Assembly (NCBI GenBank): GCA_026398575.1
Contig: JAPLSP010000378.1
Span: forward strand, 1 to 14,419
Reading direction: 5' to 3'
DNA length: 14,419 bases
From: Candidatus Sumerlaeota bacterium
GTDB taxonomy: Bacteria > Sumerlaeota > Sumerlaeia > JADFCT01
Shown here: one piece after another, positions 1 through 8,300 of the stretch
Numbering within the stretch: position 1 is the first letter of the stretch
Layout of the letters: every line of letters starts with the position of its first letter
Notes under the pieces: generated by a model
What the model was told of the DNA's origin: nothing
Seen by the model: only the letters and a program-made list of their open reading frames with translations
Databases searched by the model: none
Program-made: the position numbers and the translations under genes

Positions 1-48
1 CTCAGTTGCTGATAGAGATAGCGGGTTTCGCGAAGCATGAGCGGAGGC

Positions 49-150
49 AATATCCAATAACCAATATCCAATATCCAACAGAAAATTTCCAATGTCCAAC
101 AGGGAATTTCCAATTTCCAACAGGGAACGACCAATACCCAACACCCACAA
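49..150 (+). repeat. CCAATnn heptamer-type repeat block, left arm
   Basis: A run of near-7-base units of the form CCAATAT, CCAATTT, CCAATGT and CCAACA(G)GGAA, degenerating after about 125. Bases 96-120 (CCAACAGGGAATTTCC and following) are the perfect reverse complement of 225-249 and of 279-303, so the block can pair with the facing block at 222-316. The same family returns at the far end of the window (14353-14419). No coding potential is credible here: open frames across it only translate the repeat. This looks like a dispersed intergenic repeat; its function is unknown. Confidence 0.85.
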
Positions 151-221
151 CCGGATGCAGGAATCATGGCCTCAATCATTTTTCAACATCATAACGCATA
201 TTGCGGCGAAATGCCAGCGGA

Positions 222-316
222 GACTTGGAAATTGGAAATTCCCTGTTGGAAATTGGATATTGGTTTTTGATCGGTTACTTGGAAATTGGAAATTCCCTGT
301 TGGACATTGGAAATTG
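222..316 (-). repeat. CCAATnn repeat block, facing right arm, abutting the ykgJ-like stop
   Basis: This is the same repeat in the opposite orientation. The 25-base unit starting TTGGAAATTGGAAATTCCCT occurs twice, at 225-249 and 279-303, and each copy is the exact complement of 96-120. The block ends directly at the TAG stop (317-319) of the minus-strand YkgJ-like gene, so a transcript of that gene would run straight into a potential long stem. It could slow RNA decay or act as a transcription barrier, but no T-run of a standard intrinsic terminator is seen. The 100 bases between the arms hold nothing I recognise. Confidence 0.8.
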
Positions 317-730
317 CTATCGGTCTTTGCCGGCTTTGATTCCTTCGCAAATTTCCTCGGCATCCTCGCGGGTCCAAGCGAACGGAAACGTGGCGCACTG
401 GCGCGGCTTGGCGGCGTGAACGCGGCAGCCGCTTTCTTCCAAGAAGATGCATGAGATCGCCGCGTCATCCTTGTTCAGCAAACAGGGTTGCGGAAATCCA
501 TGAATGCGCTGGGTGTATTGGGTCAGAAATACTTTCCGGTCCAGGTTCAAGATGCGCGAGATTCGTTCCACGTCATTGGCATTGAGCCAGACATAGCCCT
601 CACCCCGGCAGCAATTTCCGCAGCGCCGGCAGGCGAATCCCGCAAGGTCATCCTCCTGCGGCGTCGCCTCCAATTGCAGCCTGCCTGAAGACTCTTCCCG
701 CGCAAAACTTGAAAATGGATTTTGCAGCAT
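317..730 (-). CDS. YkgJ-family cysteine cluster protein
   Basis: A protein of 137 residues with the cysteine signature of the YkgJ / CxxCxxCC family (zinc- or iron-chelating by annotation; biochemical role unsettled). The N-terminal cluster CRRCGNCC gives C34, C37, C40 and C41. Further cysteines are C83, C94, C102 and C112, the last in the family-typical KPRQCATFPF segment. No signal peptide or membrane segment is visible, so it is probably cytosolic. The length fits the family's usual 100-150 residues. The ATG at 730 has no clear ribosome binding site; I kept it because the conserved core begins about 30 residues in and no better start lies between. The gene stands alone on the minus strand downstream of pnp, separated from it by the 9-base-unit inverted repeat. 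Family assignment is firm; molecular function is not. Confidence 0.85.
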   Translation of the reverse strand: MLQNPFSSFAREESSGRLQLEATPQEDDLAGFACRRCGNCCRGEGYVWLNANDVERISRILNLDRKVFLTQYTQRIHGFPQPCLLNKDDAAISCIFLEESGCRVHAAKPRQCATFPFAWTREDAEEICEGIKAGKDR

Positions 731-776
731 GATGTTCAGCTAATGAAGATGGCGCAAAGCCGCAACGACCTTAAAC

Positions 777-931
777 AAGGACCGCAAGGACTACAAGGAC
801 CGCAAGGACATCAATGACGATGAGCCATGCAATCAATCAAACTCCTCTTTGATATAGTCCTTGTCTTTGGCGTCCCTGCGGTCCCTGTTGTCCTTGTAGT
901 CCTTGCGGTCCTTGTAGTCCTTGCGGTCCTT
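777..931. repeat. 33-bp perfect inverted repeat made of 9-base AAGGACNNC units
   Basis: Arms 777-809 and 899-931 are exact reverse complements over 33 bases, separated by an 89-base loop. Each arm is built from 9-base units (AAGGACCGC, AAGGACTAC, repeated). The units continue with decay beyond the arms: five units at 777-821, and eight facing units at 860-931. The structure begins 37 bases after the pnp stop and ends 47 bases before the YkgJ-like start, so it could be a transcript 3' structure for pnp. There is no terminal T-run, so I do not call it an intrinsic terminator. The same 9-base family occurs in frame inside the gene at 5361-8426. Confidence 0.85.
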
Positions 932-967
932 CCTACGCTATCCGCCAAGGCAGCGCCTCAAAGGCGA

Positions 968-3262
968 TTAATCCCTGGGCCGGCGTGGGCCGCGATCGCC
1001 ACGGTCTCCGCCTCCGCGCCCGCCGCGCTCGGGACGCCGGCCATGCCCACCTTCGGGTCTGCTGCCGCGTCCTTCACCGCGCCCTTCGCCGCGCCCTTCA
1101 CCGCGCCCTTCACCGCGCCCTTCGCCGTGTCTTTCACTCTGTCCTTCAGGACGAGGCGGCGGCGTGACTCCGGCGGCGATCAGGGCTTCCTTGCGCGAAA
1201 GCCTGACGCGGCCCTTGTCGTCAATATCAATGCACTTGACGACCAGTTCGTCGCCTTCACGGCAGATGTCCTCGACTTTTTCAACCCGATGGAAATCCAG
1301 CTCGCTGATGTGGCACAAGCCGTCCTTGCCCGGCAGGATTTCAACAAACGCGCCGAAGTCCATCAGACGCACCACTTTGCCCGTGTAGATCTTGCCGATC
1401 TCAACGTCCGCCGTGAGCGTGCGAATGATGTCAATGGCCTGCTGCGCAGCCTTCGGGTCCACCGCCGAAACGTAGATCGTGCCGTCGTCTTCAACGTCAA
1501 TGCTCGCGCCCGTTTCCTCGATGATCCCGCGAATGACCTTGCCGCCCGTTCCGATGACGTCGCGGATCTTGTCCTTCGCGATCGTGATGGTGAACATGCG
1601 CGGCGCATACGGCGACAAATCGGCGCGCGGCTCAGGCATGCACTCGGCCATACGGTCCAGAATGAACTCGCGCCCGCGCTTGGCCTGGTCCAGCGCCTCG
1701 GACATGATCTGCGGCGTCAGGCCCTGGATTTTGATGTCCATCTGAAGCGCCGTGATGCCGTCGCGCGTGCCGGTGACCTTGAAATCCATGTCGCCCAGGT
1801 GGTCTTCCTCGCCCTGGATATCGCTCAGGATCGCATAGCGGTCGCCGTCCTTGACAAGACCCATCGCGATGCCGCCGACGGGTTTGCGGATCGGAACGCC
1901 GCCGTCCATCAGCGCCAGGCAGCACGAACAAACCGACGCCATGGAGGACGAGCCGTTGGATTCCAGAATTTCCGAGACCAGCCGGATCACGTACGGGAAT
2001 TGCGACTCATCGGGAATCACCGGCAGCAGGGCGCGCTCGGCCAGGGCGCCATGCCCGATTTCGCGCCGTCCGGGACCGCGCATCGGCTTGACTTCGCCGA
2101 CCGAATACGGCGGGAAATTATAGTGCAGATAGAATCGCTTGTCCCATTTTCCATAGACTTCATCCATCAATTGCAGGTCCGCGCGTGAAGACAGCGTCAG
2201 GATACCGAGCGATTGCGTTTGTCCGCGCGTGAACAACGCCGAACCATGCGTCCGCGGCAGGAAGCCTACCTCGCACGTGATCGGACGGATTTCATCCAGC
2301 TTGCGGCCGTCGGGACGCTTTTTCTTGGATAGGATATTTTCGCGCACCTGTTTCATGGTCATGTCTTCAATGATATCGGCAGCGAGCTCTGCGTCGAATT
2401 GGTCAATTTCCAGTTCCTCTTCGAGAACCTCGAAAATCTCGGCCTGCATGTCGTCCTTGGCCTTTTTGCGCTCTTCTTTGCCCCGGACGTCGCTCAACGC
2501 CGACATTCTCTTGTCCGCCATCCGCTTGATTTTTTCGACCAACTCCGCAGGCTGGGCGGTCTCGGGATCGCTGTGCTTGGGCTTGCCGAATTCTTTGACG
2601 ATTTCGGTCTGAATGCGGCAGATGACCTTGATGGCTTCATGCGCAAATTCCAGCGCCTTGACCATCGTCTCTTCGGAAACCTCGCTGGCGCCCGCCTCAA
2701 CCATCGTGATGCCGTCTTCGGCGCCGGCCACGATCAGGTCCAGCGTGCTTTCCTTGATCTGCGCCAGGGTCGGATTGAGGATCAATTCGCCAGTGGCCGT
2801 CTGGCCGACGCGCACGCCGGCGATCGGCTTGGCCAGCGGAACGGACGAAAGCATCAGCGCGAGCGACGAGGAACAGATCGCGAAGGCTTCCGCCGGATTT
2901 TCGCCGTCGAAGGACCACAAATGATTGACGACCTGCAGGTCGCGGCGATAGTTCTTGGGCAACAGGGGGCGGATCGGGCGATCAATCATTCGCGCGCGCA
3001 GCGTCTCGACCATGTTGGGCCGCCCTTCGCGCTTGAAGAAGCCGCCGGGGATGCGTCCGCCGGCGTAGAAGTTCTCGCGATAGTCCACAAAAAGCGGCAG
3101 AAACGAGGCTTCAATGGGTTTGGATGATACATTGACGGCGCTGAACATCAGCGTCCCGCCGACTCTGGCTGTTACCGCCATGTCAGCTTGTTTGGCGATG
3201 TGGCCCCATTCGAAAACGAGTTCATTGGCGCCATACGGAACCGAGCGTGTGTGCTTGGTCAT
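968..3262 (-). CDS. pnp: Polyribonucleotide nucleotidyltransferase (PNPase)
   Basis: Phosphorolytic 3'-5' exoribonuclease that degrades RNA to nucleoside diphosphates; a homotrimer and RNA-degradosome enzyme in well-studied bacteria. At 764 residues it has the full architecture: first RNase PH-like domain (about 1-145, with [17 protein letters not shown] at 59-75), an alpha-helical linker, second RNase PH-like domain (about 315-545), KH (about 555-615, GTGG at 571-574) and S1 (about 622-692). Catalytic features are present: phosphate-binding GRREIGHG (398-405), SSSMAS (438-443) and the metal and lysine positions D487, D493 and K495 in the [13 protein letters not shown] segment. The start is set by GGAGGAG upstream of the ATG at 3262. 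A low-complexity tail (704-764) carries six GEGR-type repeats then an RGG-rich end, likely RNA-binding. The usual upstream partner rpsO is absent. Identification is certain. Confidence 0.98.
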   Translation of the reverse strand: MTKHTRSVPYGANELVFEWGHIAKQADMAVTARVGGTLMFSAVNVSSKPIEASFLPLFVDYRENFYAGGRIPGGFFKREGRPNMVETLRARMIDRPIRPLLPKNYRRDLQVVNHLWSFDGENPAEAFAICSSSLALMLSSVPLAKPIAGVRVGQTATGELILNPTLAQIKESTLDLIVAGAEDGITMVEAGASEVSEETMVKALEFAHEAIKVICRIQTEIVKEFGKPKHSDPETAQPAELVEKIKRMADKRMSALSDVRGKEERKKAKDDMQAEIFEVLEEELEIDQFDAELAADIIEDMTMKQVRENILSKKKRPDGRKLDEIRPITCEVGFLPRTHGSALFTRGQTQSLGILTLSSRADLQLMDEVYGKWDKRFYLHYNFPPYSVGEVKPMRGPGRREIGHGALAERALLPVIPDESQFPYVIRLVSEILESNGSSSMASVCSCCLALMDGGVPIRKPVGGIAMGLVKDGDRYAILSDIQGEEDHLGDMDFKVTGTRDGITALQMDIKIQGLTPQIMSEALDQAKRGREFILDRMAECMPEPRADLSPYAPRMFTITIAKDKIRDVIGTGGKVIRGIIEETGASIDVEDDGTIYVSAVDPKAAQQAIDIIRTLTADVEIGKIYTGKVVRLMDFGAFVEILPGKDGLCHISELDFHRVEKVEDICREGDELVVKCIDIDDKGRVRLSRKEALIAAGVTPPPRPEGQSERHGEGRGEGRGEGRGEGRGEGRGSRPEGGHGRRPERGGRGGGDRGDRGPRRPRD
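1061..1135 (-). repeat. 12-base tandem repeat coding GEGR units in the PNPase tail
   Basis: Imperfect 12-base units (GGTGAAGGGCGC, GGCGAAGGGCGC) in frame with pnp encode successive Gly-Glu-Gly-Arg units in the C-terminal tail, after the S1 domain. Length polymorphism among relatives is expected for such a tract. It is distinct from the 9-base family at 777-931. Confidence 0.8.
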
Positions 3263-3571
3263 TGGAATTTCTCCTCCACAAAGGGGAATAAGTTTGGGCC
3301 TTGCGCGCCGCGATGCGCGCGCCGGGACGGGTGGAGGAGTAGCAGCGAGTGTTCATTATTGGCGACTGACCACGCTGGAAGGAAGACGACTTTCGGAATT
3401 TGGAACTTCCCAAAATGCTTTGGCGCCTTTACAGCCTTGCGCCGGTCTTTTTGGAAACTTCAAAATCCCGAGAGGGTCGTCCTTCCCTTCCTGCGACTCA
3501 CTCTTTCCCGCCGCGGTCGCAACAAATTGCGCGCGAGGCGTTCGAAATCAATCAATTGAAATCGTGATAAA

Positions 3572-3601
3572 AGTATGGCGCCACTCGCCGAGGCAAGTCA
3601 A
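3572..3601 (-). promoter_or_regulatory. Candidate pnp promoter
   Basis: On the minus strand, TTGACT (3601-3596, five of six to TTGACA) and CATACT (3577-3572, four of six to TATAAT) stand 18 bases apart. Use of this promoter would give pnp an untranslated leader of about 300 bases. Long structured leaders are known for pnp in enterobacteria, where PNPase controls its own message, but that cannot be shown here. This is a consensus match only. Confidence 0.3.
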
Positions 3602-3690
3602 CCGGTATCTTTGACAACACGAAAAGCGAAGGGGAAATTTGGGATGGCAATCAGGGCCAGGATGGCGATAATCGCAACACGAATAAAAAT

Positions 3691-3752
3691 CTCGCGCAGA
3701 GACGCAAAGGCGCAAAGTTTTGTTTCTTTGCGTCTCCGCGTCTCTGCGCGAG
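3691..3752. repeat. Stem-loop with CGCAGAGACGC arms
   Basis: Arms 3691-3717 and 3726-3752 pair over 27 bases with three mismatches around an 8-base T-rich loop (TTTTGTTT). The arms contain the CGCGCAGAGACGC motif, which resembles short GCAGAGACG-type repeats I have seen dispersed in many environmental genomes. No coding frame depends on it. It lies over 400 bases upstream of both flanking start codons. Confidence 0.75.
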
Positions 3753-3786
3753 GAATCGAAGATTTCGAAGCAGATTAATTTCTTAA

Positions 3787-3801
3787 CCCGGCAGAGCCGG
3801 G
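3787..3801. repeat. Short perfect hairpin CCCGGC-AGA-GCCGGG
   Basis: A 6-bp GC-only stem with a 3-base loop. Read on the minus strand it is followed by TTAAGAAATT rather than a T-run, so it is a poor terminator on either strand. It may belong to the same repeat-rich island as the palindrome 65 bases away. Confidence 0.5.
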
Positions 3802-3837
3802 ACCATTTAGGTAAAATTTTCAGAAAGGCGGGCGGCT

Positions 3838-4031
3838 TTCAATTGTCGAGCAAACGCGCATAAATACAGGCAGAATCATTGAGGGCAGAATCATAATGAT
3901 TCTGCCCTCAATGATTCTGCCTGCCAATCGCTGCAAAACTAACCTTAACGCGGCAGGGGCGGAACCACACAGCCAATAATTTCCAAAAGATGGATGGTTT
4001 TCACATGTTGAGCAAGCGCGCATAAATAAAG
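3838..4031 (+). repeat. Diverged direct repeat pair containing GAGCAARCGCGCATAAATA
   Basis: Bases 3838-3868 and 4001-4031 align with few differences; the shared core is GAGCAA(A/G)CGCGCATAAATA. Similarity continues weakly on both sides (GGCGGCTTTC against GATGGTTTTC before, AGGCAGAATC against AGGATGGAATC after). The second copy lies about 100 bases ahead of the hydrolase start, and its CATAAATA could serve as part of a -10 region, although the -35 match is weak. Confidence 0.6.
3867..3923. repeat. 57-base perfect palindrome (28-bp stem, 1-base centre)
   Basis: Bases 3867-3894 are the exact reverse complement of 3896-3923 around a single A at 3895. Each arm holds two copies of GGCAGAATCAT separated by TGAGG, so the element is a repeat within a palindrome. 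With essentially no loop it would form a cruciform in DNA, or a very stable RNA hairpin after slight opening at the centre. It sits inside one copy of the diverged direct repeat. Confidence 0.9.
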
Positions 4032-4123
4032 GATGGAATCGTTTTCTCGGAAATTTGGGTGAGCAAGTTGGGATCATGTTTTTTTGTAAGGAACTAATGC
4101 GCTATTTTCAGGAGACTGCCTTT

Positions 4124-4978
4124 ATGAGACTCATCCTTGGCGCTATTCAAGTTTTCTCGTTGCTGATGTTGATTATGTTCCTTCCTCAAATATACGCCGC
4201 CGATGCATCCCCCAATACCGCTGCGGGAGCGCCTGCTGTCGCAAACGCCGTGGCGACTTCCAGCAGCATAATAACGATTCCTTCGTTTCTGCATCTGCTC
4301 AAGAATCGCTCGACAACGGACGTTCTGGTCTATGAATTCGAGGGGCAGCCCCCGAGAGGGATGCTCGAAGGCATCGTGATCCGTCCGGCAGACAAATCAG
4401 GCTGCCCATTTATCGTTGTCAATCACGGCGCGACAAATCAGCCGATTGACAAAGCGATGGAAGTGGGGCCTCACCTGGCGCGGCGCGGATACGTCACGGT
4501 CACGCCGCGCTACACACATTCGGGCCCCAAACCCGGCGCGACAACGAAGCCGGAGCGCGATTGGGACGTGGACGTGGAATTATGCATCGGCGCGGCGCGA
4601 TTCGCCCGCACGCTGCCGTTCGTCTCGGGACGCGGCGGCGTCACGGGCATCAGCGCGGGCGGCTTCACCATCATTGACATGCTGCCCGGCGCGAATCCTT
4701 ACTCCTCGGCCATCGTCGTCTCCGCAGGGCTTGAAGACCCGGCGCCATCCAATACAACCCTCAAAGGCTTCCGCATCCCCGTTCTGATCATGACCGGGAC
4801 CAAGGACGACGTCATTCCGCCGACGTGGGGAGGCAATCTCTATCAGGCTCTCTTGAACGGGCGGCGCAAGGTGAAACTCATTTCCTACGACGGCGGGCCG
4901 CACGACCTCTTCAACTGGCAAGGCCGCCGCGTCTCGAACGAAATGGCGGATTGGTTTGATGAGACGCTGAAGAAATAA
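4124..4978 (+). CDS. Secreted alpha/beta hydrolase (dienelactone hydrolase / prolyl oligopeptidase-like)
   Basis: Serine hydrolase fold; substrate unknown (an ester, peptide or similar). I chose the ATG at 4124 over the in-frame ATG at 4055 because AGGAG lies 9 bases before it and the protein then opens with a clean signal peptide: MRLILGAIQ, a hydrophobic stretch through FLPQ, and IYA-AD as the probable cleavage site. The mature enzyme is therefore probably exported. Length is 284 residues. The catalytic triad is visible: nucleophile elbow GISAGG (Ser177), acid in TGTKDDVIP (Asp228 or Asp229) and His260 in GGPHDLF. The HG of VVNHGATN fits the oxyanion-hole region. A mature N-terminal Ala/Ser/Thr-rich stretch precedes the fold. 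The gene ends immediately next to the convergent antitoxin-like gene, with no bases between the two stop codons. Confidence 0.85.
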   Translation: MRLILGAIQVFSLLMLIMFLPQIYAADASPNTAAGAPAVANAVATSSSIITIPSFLHLLKNRSTTDVLVYEFEGQPPRGMLEGIVIRPADKSGCPFIVVNHGATNQPIDKAMEVGPHLARRGYVTVTPRYTHSGPKPGATTKPERDWDVDVELCIGAARFARTLPFVSGRGGVTGISAGGFTIIDMLPGANPYSSAIVVSAGLEDPAPSNTTLKGFRIPVLIMTGTKDDVIPPTWGGNLYQALLNGRRKVKLISYDGGPHDLFNWQGRRVSNEMADWFDETLKK

Positions 4979-5260
4979 TCATTCTCTTCCAGGCAGCAGA
5001 CGATCTTTTCGAATGTCTTTCTGCCAGGCAACTGGATCTTGGATATCAATGCCTCCGGATTCAGCGATTTTTCTCAGGCAGTCCACCGCGCTCATCTCGC
5101 TTGAAGGTTGATTCGCATTCATCGAGGTACTGGTTTGAGCATCAGAGGGAGAAGATAACACAATTACGGCTTCCCAAGCGCCTGGAGGCAAATTTGATGG
5201 CGCATTGACTTTTAGCCAACCCTCGGTATCAATTTCAGCAATGGCATTAATCGTTTTCAT
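4979..5260 (-). CDS. Orphan antitoxin-like protein (VapB-like, N-terminal strand domain plus toxin-binding tail)
   Basis: A small protein of 93 residues. I set the start at 5260 because GAGAGG stands 7 bases ahead of this ATG; the in-frame extension to 5449 overlaps the neighbouring gene and looks unlike protein. The N-terminal part (MKTINAIAEIDTEGWLKV, then SNLPPGAWEAVIVL) resembles the swapped-strand DNA-binding end of short antitoxins. The C-terminal DPVAWQKDIRKDRLLPGRE is a pattern I associate with antitoxins of PIN-domain toxins. The toxin gene that should follow, overlapping the stop, is absent: the next DNA on that strand is the antisense of the hydrolase gene. It is therefore a toxin-less antitoxin, either a remnant or a stand-alone regulator. 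Upstream, TATAGT (5312-5307) could be a -10 box, beside a GCGCGC inverted repeat. Family resemblance is from memory of motifs only. Confidence 0.65.
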   Translation of the reverse strand: MKTINAIAEIDTEGWLKVNAPSNLPPGAWEAVIVLSSPSDAQTSTSMNANQPSSEMSAVDCLRKIAESGGIDIQDPVAWQKDIRKDRLLPGRE

Positions 5261-5360
5261 GGATTTGCCTCTCGCGTCTTTCCTCATTTTCATAACTGTA
5301 CTATAAGCGCGCTGCCTCAGGCGCGCAAGCGCTTTTGCGCTGTCAAGAAAGGCTCGCCTC

Positions 5361-8300
5361 TCAATCTTCCAGCATCGCCGCCAGACGCTGCTTGAAATCC
5401 TGCAGTTGGCGCTCTTGCTCATCGCTGAAGTGGCCCTGGCGCTGGGCATAAAGGTCCATCCATGTGCTCAGCCGGTCGCGGGCGGCTGCGTCGAGCGTGA
5501 AGGCGCCTTTGCGTTCCATCTCGGCAATCTTCGCCCAGAGTTTGCTTTTGCGCGCTGGACAGTCGCCCGCAATCGAGCGGTCGCGTTCGAAGGTCAAGAG
5601 GCGCAGGTCTTTGTTCGACCAGTTGATCAAAGCATCGTAGGATTTTGCCGCTGTGGAAAGATCGAAGCGCGCGGCATTCGCTTCACGCCCGCCCGGCTTG
5701 TGACACGAGACGCAGTTTTTATCCAGGATGGGCTGAACGAGCTGATCGTAGCGCAAAGGCCAACTACCCTCCGGACCAGGAATCAGTTTCGAAGGCGCGC
5801 GGCGCGCGGCCTGTGGCGCCTTGGCCAAAGGAGGCGGCGCGGCTTCGCGCGTTTCGTGACAGCCGACGCACCCAAGAGTCTGGCCAGGCCAGACATAGGT
5901 CAGACTGCGCATGGTTTGCACGGCCTGCTTGTTTTCATCCACCGACTGGAATAAGATCGAAACGCCGCTCGGGACGCGGAAGAATGCGGAACCGTCGCTT
6001 TCAACCGGCGCAAGCCCCAACAGAAATTTGCCCGGGTCCTCCGATGACACGCCCAAGTTCGGCTTGTTCATGTGCGGCTGGACTTTGGGCGGCACGCCGA
6101 CAACTCGCAGCCACTTGATCGTACCGCGCGCCGTTTCGGGCAACCCCTGATAGACGTCCTGGACCAGGAAGCAACCTTCACTCGTGGCGCCGGCGCCTTC
6201 CCAAGCGATTGTGCTGGCGCGCGCCATGGGCTTCTGGCGCGGACGCACGGGAATGGGATTGCCGCAGGAGATCGCGGGATCGCGATAGAGAAGATTGAGA
6301 TTGCCGAACGCATCATAGAGGTAAATGCCTGCGGCGTTCGTCGGGTTGCGCTCCGTATCATCCACGCGGCAATGCGGCGGCAGATGACGGTCGCTCCATG
6401 CCACCAGGTAGTGTTCCTCGGAGAGCGGCCAGGGATTCGCGTAGTAGGAGTCCACGTTCTTTTCGGTCTCGGGAAAGGGAACCTCGGGCGTCAGGCGCGT
6501 GATCGGCTCGGCGGCCTCCGTGCCGCGCATGCGATCGAGCATAACAAGCGATCCACCAAGAATCGAATGATGAGCGGAAGCGGTAAAAATCACCTTCGAC
6601 GAATTCGGAATGCTTTGCGCCTCGCACGCCACCTGCGGACGGATGGTGTAGTTCTTATAAACCAGCTGTGCGTTCGTGCCGTCCTGATTGGCGGACCATA
6701 GACTGAAGAAGTGGCCATTGAAACGATCTATGTAGTCCCAGCGCGTGAAGAGGATGCGCCCGTCGTTGGCCACGGCGGGAGTCCACTCGAAATTTTCGAA
6801 TGCGGAAAGCGGGCGCATGTTCTCACCGTTGGCGTCCATGACATGCATCGTAAAGACGGGAACCGGCCGGTAGTTGTCGCCGCCGCAACGCACGTAACTA
6901 TCCGGCAAATCGCCGCCGCGCGTCGCCTCGGAATTGGCGCGATCGCACTGGATGAAGACACCCTTGCGCGTCGAGAGGAAAACGATTTCACCGCTCGGCA
7001 GATAGCGCGCGTCGAAGTCGTCATAGCGTCCGCGCGTCACCTGGCGGCGCCCGGAGCCATCGAGATTCATCTCATAAATATGATAAAAGGCGTCTTCCGG
7101 CAGATTGGCCTTGGTGGCTTTGTCTTTTATATTGGCCACTTCCGGATAATACTTGCAGGCGGCGAAGAGGATTTTTCTGCCGTCATAGGACAGATCGGGC
7201 CGCAGGAAATTTCCGTCCGGCATATCCTTGGTCAGATGGCGCAGAGTGGGATGATCCGATTTGAAATTTTCCAGGATGAAGACGCCGCCGCCCGGACGCG
7301 ACCACCAGCCATAGAATTGATCCGACATGTGCGGGAAGAGGCTGGGAGCGGACTTGACGAAAAGAATGGAATCAAAATCGAGCAGGGGGTTTTTCAGAGC
7401 CATGCTTCGCGCGGCGCCGCGCGCCTCGAAGTAAAGCGCGCGCTGTTCTTCATCCGGCGCGTTCGCCGCCATCTTCTTCAACCGATCTTCCGCCTGCCGG
7501 AGCGCCTGCGCTTCGCGGTCCACTTGCGTGCCCGCCTGCCGCAAGTTGTCCGCCAGCCTTATTCCGCGTTCGATGGCTTTGGCAGTGGCATACTTGCGAG
7601 GAGTGGAGGATGCGGCTGCCGCGGCGCCCGCGGAAGCCGGCGCTGCCGCGGAATGCGCGACGGACCACTGGCTGACGCTGCTCTGCGTCGCCGGTTTCCC
7701 CAGCGCAATATTGCGCGTCTCCCCTACCGCATAAATCTCCACCTCGTCGAGATGGAAATAGCTTCGCCCCGGCAACTGCAGGCGCACAAACCGCGCCTTC
7801 ACCCCTCCCAACGCCGCCACCAGCGGTTTCTTATCCCCAAATCCCCCGAACACTACTCCCTCATTTTGGTAAGCCTGCTTGAATTCCCCGGCCGCCTTAT
7901 TATCCCTGCTATCCTTGCTTTCCTTGAGGTTCTCGCCCTCCTTGCGGTCTTTGCTGTCCTTGCGGTCCTTGCCGTCCTTGCCGTCCTTCTCCCCCTCGCT
8001 GACCAAAACCATAATCCGCGAGTTCCGCCCCGCCATCGCCGGCGCATCGCACCGGTTATAGAGCACGATCTTCTCAAGCGATTTCACCTCGCCCAAATCC
8101 ACCTGCCACCACGGCTTGTCTTCATTCTCGGTATGAAATCCCCACTTCCCATCAATCACGCCGTCCACCCCGCCCCGCGCGTCTTCCTCAAGCTTGACGC
8201 CTTTGCCGTCCCGCGCGTTCCTGGAGGCGCCACTGGCAGCGGCCGCCGCCTCTCCTTCGCGCAGTTCATTCTGCCGGAGCCAATCGGATTCGATTTGTGT

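Larger units (their letters stand above)
3263..4123. other. 861-base gene-free region between pnp and the hydrolase
   Basis: This divergent intergenic region separates pnp (minus) from the secreted hydrolase (plus). I find no rpsO, tRNA or convincing open frame in it. It contains a possible pnp leader and promoter (3572-3601), a GCGCGC-rich self-complementary stretch near 3304-3323, a stem-loop at 3691-3752, a short hairpin at 3787-3801, a 57-base perfect palindrome at 3867-3923 and a diverged direct repeat at 3838-3868 / 4001-4031. The short frames on both strands translate these repeats and have no family resemblance. Confidence 0.7.

Noticed and set aside
6..468. Several short overlapping frames on both strands at the left end
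   Set aside because: They run through the CCAATnn repeat and the antisense of the YkgJ-like gene; only the cysteine-cluster frame has family features.
827..2188. Long plus-strand open frame of 453 codons
   Set aside because: It lies antisense to pnp; its sequence is the reversed codon pattern of a GC-rich gene, with no family motif, and its N-terminal part translates the 9-base repeat.
3820..4077. Minus-strand frame of 85 codons in the intergenic island
   Set aside because: It is made of the palindrome and the diverged direct repeats (the repeated FMRxCST segments are repeat translation); no ribosome binding site and no resemblance to a family.
5307..5346. TTGACA (5346-5341) with TATAGT (5312-5307) as an antitoxin promoter
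   Set aside because: The two boxes are about 28 bases too close to a double hairpin and spaced 28 bases or more beyond the allowed distance; only the -10-like box is plausible.
5261..5449. N-terminal extension of the antitoxin-like gene
   Set aside because: It overlaps the end of the diheme protein gene, has no family resemblance, and a good ribosome binding site precedes the internal ATG at 5260.
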